Source of the DNA: Pseudomonadota bacterium
Lineage (GTDB): Bacteria > Pseudomonadota > Alphaproteobacteria > Rhizobiales > Hyphomicrobiaceae
DNA length: 5,128 nucleotides
Assembly (NCBI GenBank): GCA_023392135.1
Contig: JAEVZQ010000067.1
Coordinates: forward strand, 1-5,128
Direction: 5' to 3'
Shown here: positions 4,448 to 5,128 of the stretch, one piece after another
Layout of the letters: every line of letters starts with the position of its first letter
Numbering within the stretch: position 1 is the stretch's first letter
Translations under genes and position numbers: made by a program
Notes under the pieces: generated by a model
Database searches by the model: none
What the model was told of the DNA's origin: nothing
The model's input: the letters and a program-made list of their open reading frames with translations, nothing else

Positions 4448-5128
4448 ATGGCTTTGCAGGACAAAGTGCGTGAGGTGCTCGCAGGGTTGCCTTCCCGCGC
4501 GGCATCTGAGGAGAATTGGACGGCCCGGCTCGCCAGTCATGCACCCGCATGCCTCCGCGTGGCGCTCATCGGCGGATCGGCCGCCATAGCTGGCCTGCTC
4601 GGCGCCTTTGTCGTGCTGAGCTCTGTTCTGCTGCTCTTCTTCCGCGTCGTCGACCCTCCCGGCTCCACCCTGATGCTCGGGCAGGCGCTGACCGGCAGCA
4701 ATATCGAGCAGCGCTGGGTTGACCTCGAGGACATCTCGCCAAACCTCGTCCGGGCGGTCATCAGCTCGGAGGATGGGCAGTTCTGCAGCCACTTTGGTGT
4801 CGACCTGGGGGAGCTTGCGGCGGCCCTCCGCAAGGCGAAGCGCAGCGGTCTCGACGACGCGCGCGGAGCGAGCACAATAAGCATGCAGGTTGCTAAAAAC
4901 CTGTTCCTGTGGCCATCGAGAGATCTGCTGCGCAAGGGGCTGGAGATCGGTATTGCCGTGGTCATGGAGCAGATCTGGCCGAAGCGGCGGATTCTCGAGA
5001 TCTACCTGAACATCGTGGAGTGGGGACCGGGCATTTTCGGAGCCGAGGCGGCGGCGCGGCACCATTTCAAGAAGCCGGCCTCCCGGTTGACGGCGCGTGA
5101 GGCCGCCCTGCTCGCAGCCTCTCTGCCG
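4448..5128 (+). CDS. mtgA: Monofunctional biosynthetic peptidoglycan transglycosylase (3' end cut by window)
   Basis: Inner-membrane GT51 enzyme that polymerises lipid II into glycan strands, without a transpeptidase domain. The frame stays open for 227 codons to the window edge; MtgA proteins are usually about 230-245 residues, so only a short C-terminus should be missing. A membrane anchor spans about residues 38-66. GT51 motifs appear in order: SSEDGQFCSHFGVD (107-119), with the probable catalytic Glu at 108; GASTISMQVAKNLFLW (140-155); RKGLEIGIAVVMEQIWPKR (162-180), with the probable second Glu at 166; and ILEIYLNIVEWGPGIFGAEAAARHHF (182-207). The ATG at 4448 has GGGAG about 13 nt upstream, rather far; a GTG at 4466 preceded by AGGA is an alternative. 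The gene is divergent from ispA, across the two palindromic elements. Confidence 0.95.
   Translation, partial: MALQDKVREVLAGLPSRAASEENWTARLASHAPACLRVALIGGSAAIAGLLGAFVVLSSVLLLFFRVVDPPGSTLMLGQALTGSNIEQRWVDLEDISPNLVRAVISSEDGQFCSHFGVDLGELAAALRKAKRSGLDDARGASTISMQVAKNLFLWPSRDLLRKGLEIGIAVVMEQIWPKRRILEIYLNIVEWGPGIFGAEAAARHHFKKPASRLTAREAALLAASLP

Noticed and set aside
4205..5065. 286-residue leftward frame opposite mtgA
   Set aside because: It is fully antisense to mtgA, whose GT51 motifs are unmistakable, and its own translation is Arg/His/Gln-rich with no family signature.

Overview
The window looks like chromosomal DNA from an alphaproteobacterium, most likely of the order Hyphomicrobiales (Bradyrhizobium, Rhodopseudomonas or Hyphomicrobium-like relatives). 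The support is high-GC coding sequence, a Flp/Tad pilus locus of the Caulobacter cpa type, a stand-alone protein carrying only the CpaC N-terminal domain, and housekeeping genes ispA and mtgA next door. The genus cannot be fixed from the sequence alone.

The left and middle parts (about 1-3250) are a Flp/Tad (type IVb) pilus locus split into two divergent arms. The leftward arm carries the Flp major pilin gene (721-900) followed by the prepilin peptidase gene cpaA (60-590). A perfect 10-bp hairpin lies between them and could set the ratio of abundant pilin to scarce peptidase. The rightward arm carries a secreted CpaC-N-terminal-domain protein without a secretin domain (1422-1934), then two TadE/TadG-family pseudopilins (2084-2656 and 2660-3250) that are 3 bp apart and probably translationally coupled. 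CpaA should cleave the leader peptides of Flp and probably of both TadE-like proteins, since all three have a Gly followed by Glu at +5. The secretin, ATPase and inner-membrane platform genes (cpaB/C/E/F, tadB/C) are not in this window. The 521-bp gap between the arms holds promoters and leaders but no convincing gene. The 149-bp gap before the pseudopilins holds two near-matches to the CtrA box, the regulator site known to control pilus genes in Caulobacter.

The right part (3276-5128) holds isoprenoid and cell-wall genes: ispA (farnesyl diphosphate synthase, leftward, convergent with the pseudopilin operon) and mtgA (monofunctional peptidoglycan transglycosylase, rightward, cut by the window end). 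They are transcribed divergently. FPP is the precursor of the undecaprenyl carrier on which the MtgA substrate lipid II is built, so the two products are metabolically linked.

The most unusual feature is in the ispA-mtgA gap. Two imperfect-palindrome elements of 79 and 75 bp (4212-4290 and 4305-4379) are diverged copies of one family in opposite orientation, each pointing toward its neighbouring gene. They share a 22-nt loop containing a common AGCYAGCCGC, a 3-nt TCA bulge on the same arm and CTAG-type ends. All six differences between their 28-nt 5' arms are matched by compensating changes in the opposite arms. This is either a small CTAG/TA-targeting MITE family or a structured regulatory element.
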